Shown: piece by piece, positions 63,231 to 64,000 of the stretch | How positions within the stretch are numbered: the stretch's first letter is position 1 | Layout: the number at the start of each line of letters is the position of its first letter | From: Marinobacter nauticus | Lineage (GTDB): Bacteria; Pseudomonadota; Gammaproteobacteria; Pseudomonadales; Oleiphilaceae | Length of the DNA: 64,000 nt | Direction: 5' to 3' | Assembly: GCF_003634635.1 (NCBI RefSeq) | Contig: NZ_RBJB01000002.1 | Location: 310,001-374,000, forward strand | Made by a program: the position numbers and the translations under genes | The notes under the pieces: model-generated | What the model was told of the DNA's origin: nothing | The model's database searches: none | The model's input: the letters and a program-made list of their open reading frames with translations, nothing else

Positions 63231-63449
63231 TCAAATTATGATTCCATGCTCCAAGCGTGCGATCAATGTCCTAACTCGATCTATCCCTTCACGAGTTTCA
63301 AAACACTCTGCAGGAGTTTTGTAACCAAGCCCTAGGACGGGGCTTTTCAACCAGCGCTCGGCTTCGTCTTGGTTGCCATGAAACATTTGCAGGGCCTCAC
63401 GTGAAGCCTTTTCACGTAGCTCCGCAAGGCTTTCTTCAGGGGTAGCCAT
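63231..63449 (-). CDS. DUF2384 (MbcA/ParS/Xre) antitoxin-like protein
   Basis: This 72-residue protein matches the toxin-binding DUF2384 domain: ALQMFHGNQDEAERWL, then a terminal VRTLIARLEHGIII. The usual N-terminal Xre helix-turn-helix is absent and no RES-domain toxin gene is adjacent. GGAGG precedes the ATG giving MATPEE. It is the first gene inside the right end of the transposon. It could block a host or plasmid RES toxin, or be an orphan. Confidence 0.6.
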   Translation of the reverse strand: MATPEESLAELREKASREALQMFHGNQDEAERWLKSPVLGLGYKTPAECFETREGIDRVRTLIARLEHGIII

Positions 63450-63603
63450 AAATCCTCCGATAGCATTCGCTGGTAGAGAAACCTGCAATGTTGAAGTACA
63501 AGTTTACGCCTCCGACACGGAATTAATAAGGGAACAATGGATTTCCAAGAAATCACGAGCTTCTCACAGAAAAAATCACGCGGTAACAGGGCAAAACGCC
63601 TGA

Positions 63604-63669
63604 ATTAGTACTTTGCGTGGAAATTTAGAACTTTGTGTTGAAAAATTTAGTACTTTGTGTGGACGTCTA
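63604..63669 (-). repeat. Transposon right end
   Basis: Three inverted TnsB-site-like repeats begin at 63604 (ATTAGTACTTTGCGTGG), 63624 (TTTAGAACTTTGTGTTG) and 63646 (TTTAGTACTTTGTGTGG), spaced 20 and 22 bp. The outermost ends 7 bp before CGTCTA at the element boundary, mirroring the left end. Confidence 0.8.
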
Positions 63670-63836
63670 GTGGTCGTATACCGTAATAATGTTATTTGAA
63701 CGGATACCAGACTGCGCATAATGTATATTATGTTAAATCATATGTTATGAGGCATAGCGTACGCACTTTATGGAAGCTGTCACTCCCGCCTCTTCGGTAC
63801 AGACGTTGAGCGCATCCCTGCGTGCGCCAGCCAAAC

Positions 63837-64000
63837 CTAAAAAACATAAATGAAGCCAACGCCTATTTCCGCCTCATAATCATTTCGAGTGATTGGGCTG
63901 TCGGATACATCACTCCCGAACGCTTCGTACAGAGCTTCTCCGAAGATCTGCCAGTTCTTGCCCAGGTAATTGCGGTAGCTGACATTAACGCCCGTCGATC
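63837..64000 (-). CDS. MipA/OmpV family outer-membrane protein, C-terminal part
   Basis: Fifty-four codons up to a TAG at 63837 read as the end of a MipA/OmpV protein: YRNYLGKNWQIFGEAL, then NDYEAEIGVGFIYVF with the C-terminal aromatic signature of outer-membrane barrels. The 5' part lies beyond the window. It is the first chromosomal gene right of the transposon, about 170 bp from its end, so the insertion lies in the intergenic space downstream of it. Confidence 0.7.
   Translation of the reverse strand, partial: STGVNVSYRNYLGKNWQIFGEALYEAFGSDVSDSPITRNDYEAEIGVGFIYVF

Larger units (their letters stand above)
44802..63669. mobile_element. Tn7-like transposon (TnsA-TnsB-TnsC-TniQ)
   Basis: A 18.9-kb element bounded by symmetric ends, TGGACGA-CCACACAAAG on the left and its inverted counterpart CTTTGTGTGG-ACGTCTA on the right; the outermost 17-bp repeat starts exactly 7 bp inside each end. 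Left repeats are spaced 55 and 60 bp, right repeats 20-22 bp, the asymmetry of Tn7 ends. The core operon (TnsA, TnsB, TnsC, TniQ) overlaps gene to gene on the minus strand, resembling the tniCABD order of Tn6022/AbaR backbones. The 5-bp flanks (ATGGG left, GTGGT right) are not an exact target duplication, so either the ends have recombined or the boundary is slightly different. Confidence 0.78.

Noticed and set aside
44797..63674. 5-bp target duplication at the transposon ends
   Set aside because: The flanks ATGGG and GTGGT share only three of five bases, so I do not claim a target duplication.
1..64000. tRNA, rRNA or riboswitch genes
   Set aside because: No stretch with the needed conserved arms or core sequences was seen by eye; a covariance-model search would be needed to exclude small RNAs.

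Overview
The window looks like chromosomal DNA of a marine gammaproteobacterium, most likely Marinobacter or a close relative. This is inferred from the mix of genes (MexEF-type RND efflux, YqhC/YqhD, CsaA, LpxR-like outer-membrane protein, many LysR-regulated reductases), from moderately high GC, and from gene style. No rRNA or tRNA gene was seen, so the genus is not proven.

Region 1 (1-14.3 kb) holds short, mostly independent units: an ECF sigma factor and a TetR regulator facing apart across two 16-bp palindromes; a dihydrolipoamide dehydrogenase-like flavoprotein with an overlapping NrtS-like membrane gene; glutaredoxin; an alpha/beta hydrolase; an LpxR-like outer-membrane protein; thioredoxin; a LysR regulator; a kinase-like protein; a DUF418 membrane protein; a lipoprotein; and a DUF2946/PepSY pair. 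Several remnants lie between them (LysR tail, a gene stopped by an in-frame TAA, a NADAR tail).

Region 2 (14.4-37.9 kb) is rich in small-molecule oxidoreductases and their regulators: DkgB, two medium-chain reductases plus a truncated third, two luciferase-like flavin oxidoreductases, an SDR, YqhD with divergent YqhC, and an old yellow enzyme. LysR and AraC regulators, an MFS and two DMT exporters, CsaA and a MexEF-type efflux operon with its own outer-membrane channel accompany them. The set suggests handling of reactive aldehydes, quinones and other electrophiles. Two LysR paralogues 18 kb apart are almost identical in their DNA-binding halves. One rearrangement has cut off the 5' ends of a LysR gene and a reductase gene that faced apart.

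Region 3 (38-44.8 kb) carries a TetR gene with a strong upstream palindrome, a second RND pump (adaptor plus transporter, no channel gene), an alpha/beta hydrolase and another TetR gene.

Region 4 (44.8-63.67 kb) is a Tn7-like transposon. Its core operon reads TnsA, TnsB, TnsC, TniQ on the minus strand. Both ends are visible: three 17-bp TnsB-site-like repeats 55-60 bp apart on the left, and three about 20 bp apart in inverted orientation on the right. The whole left end occurs twice (44802 and 46277), enclosing an exported-protein gene. Cargo comprises an orphan HipA N-terminal-domain protein, a tyrosine recombinase, a probable two-gene anti-phage STAND system resembling AVAST type 3 (2087-residue nuclease/ATPase plus a 225-residue partner), a GIY-YIG/zinc-ribbon protein, a decayed integrase, and a DUF2384 antitoxin-like protein. 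Beyond the right end lies the C-terminus of a MipA/OmpV outer-membrane protein, cut by the window edge.
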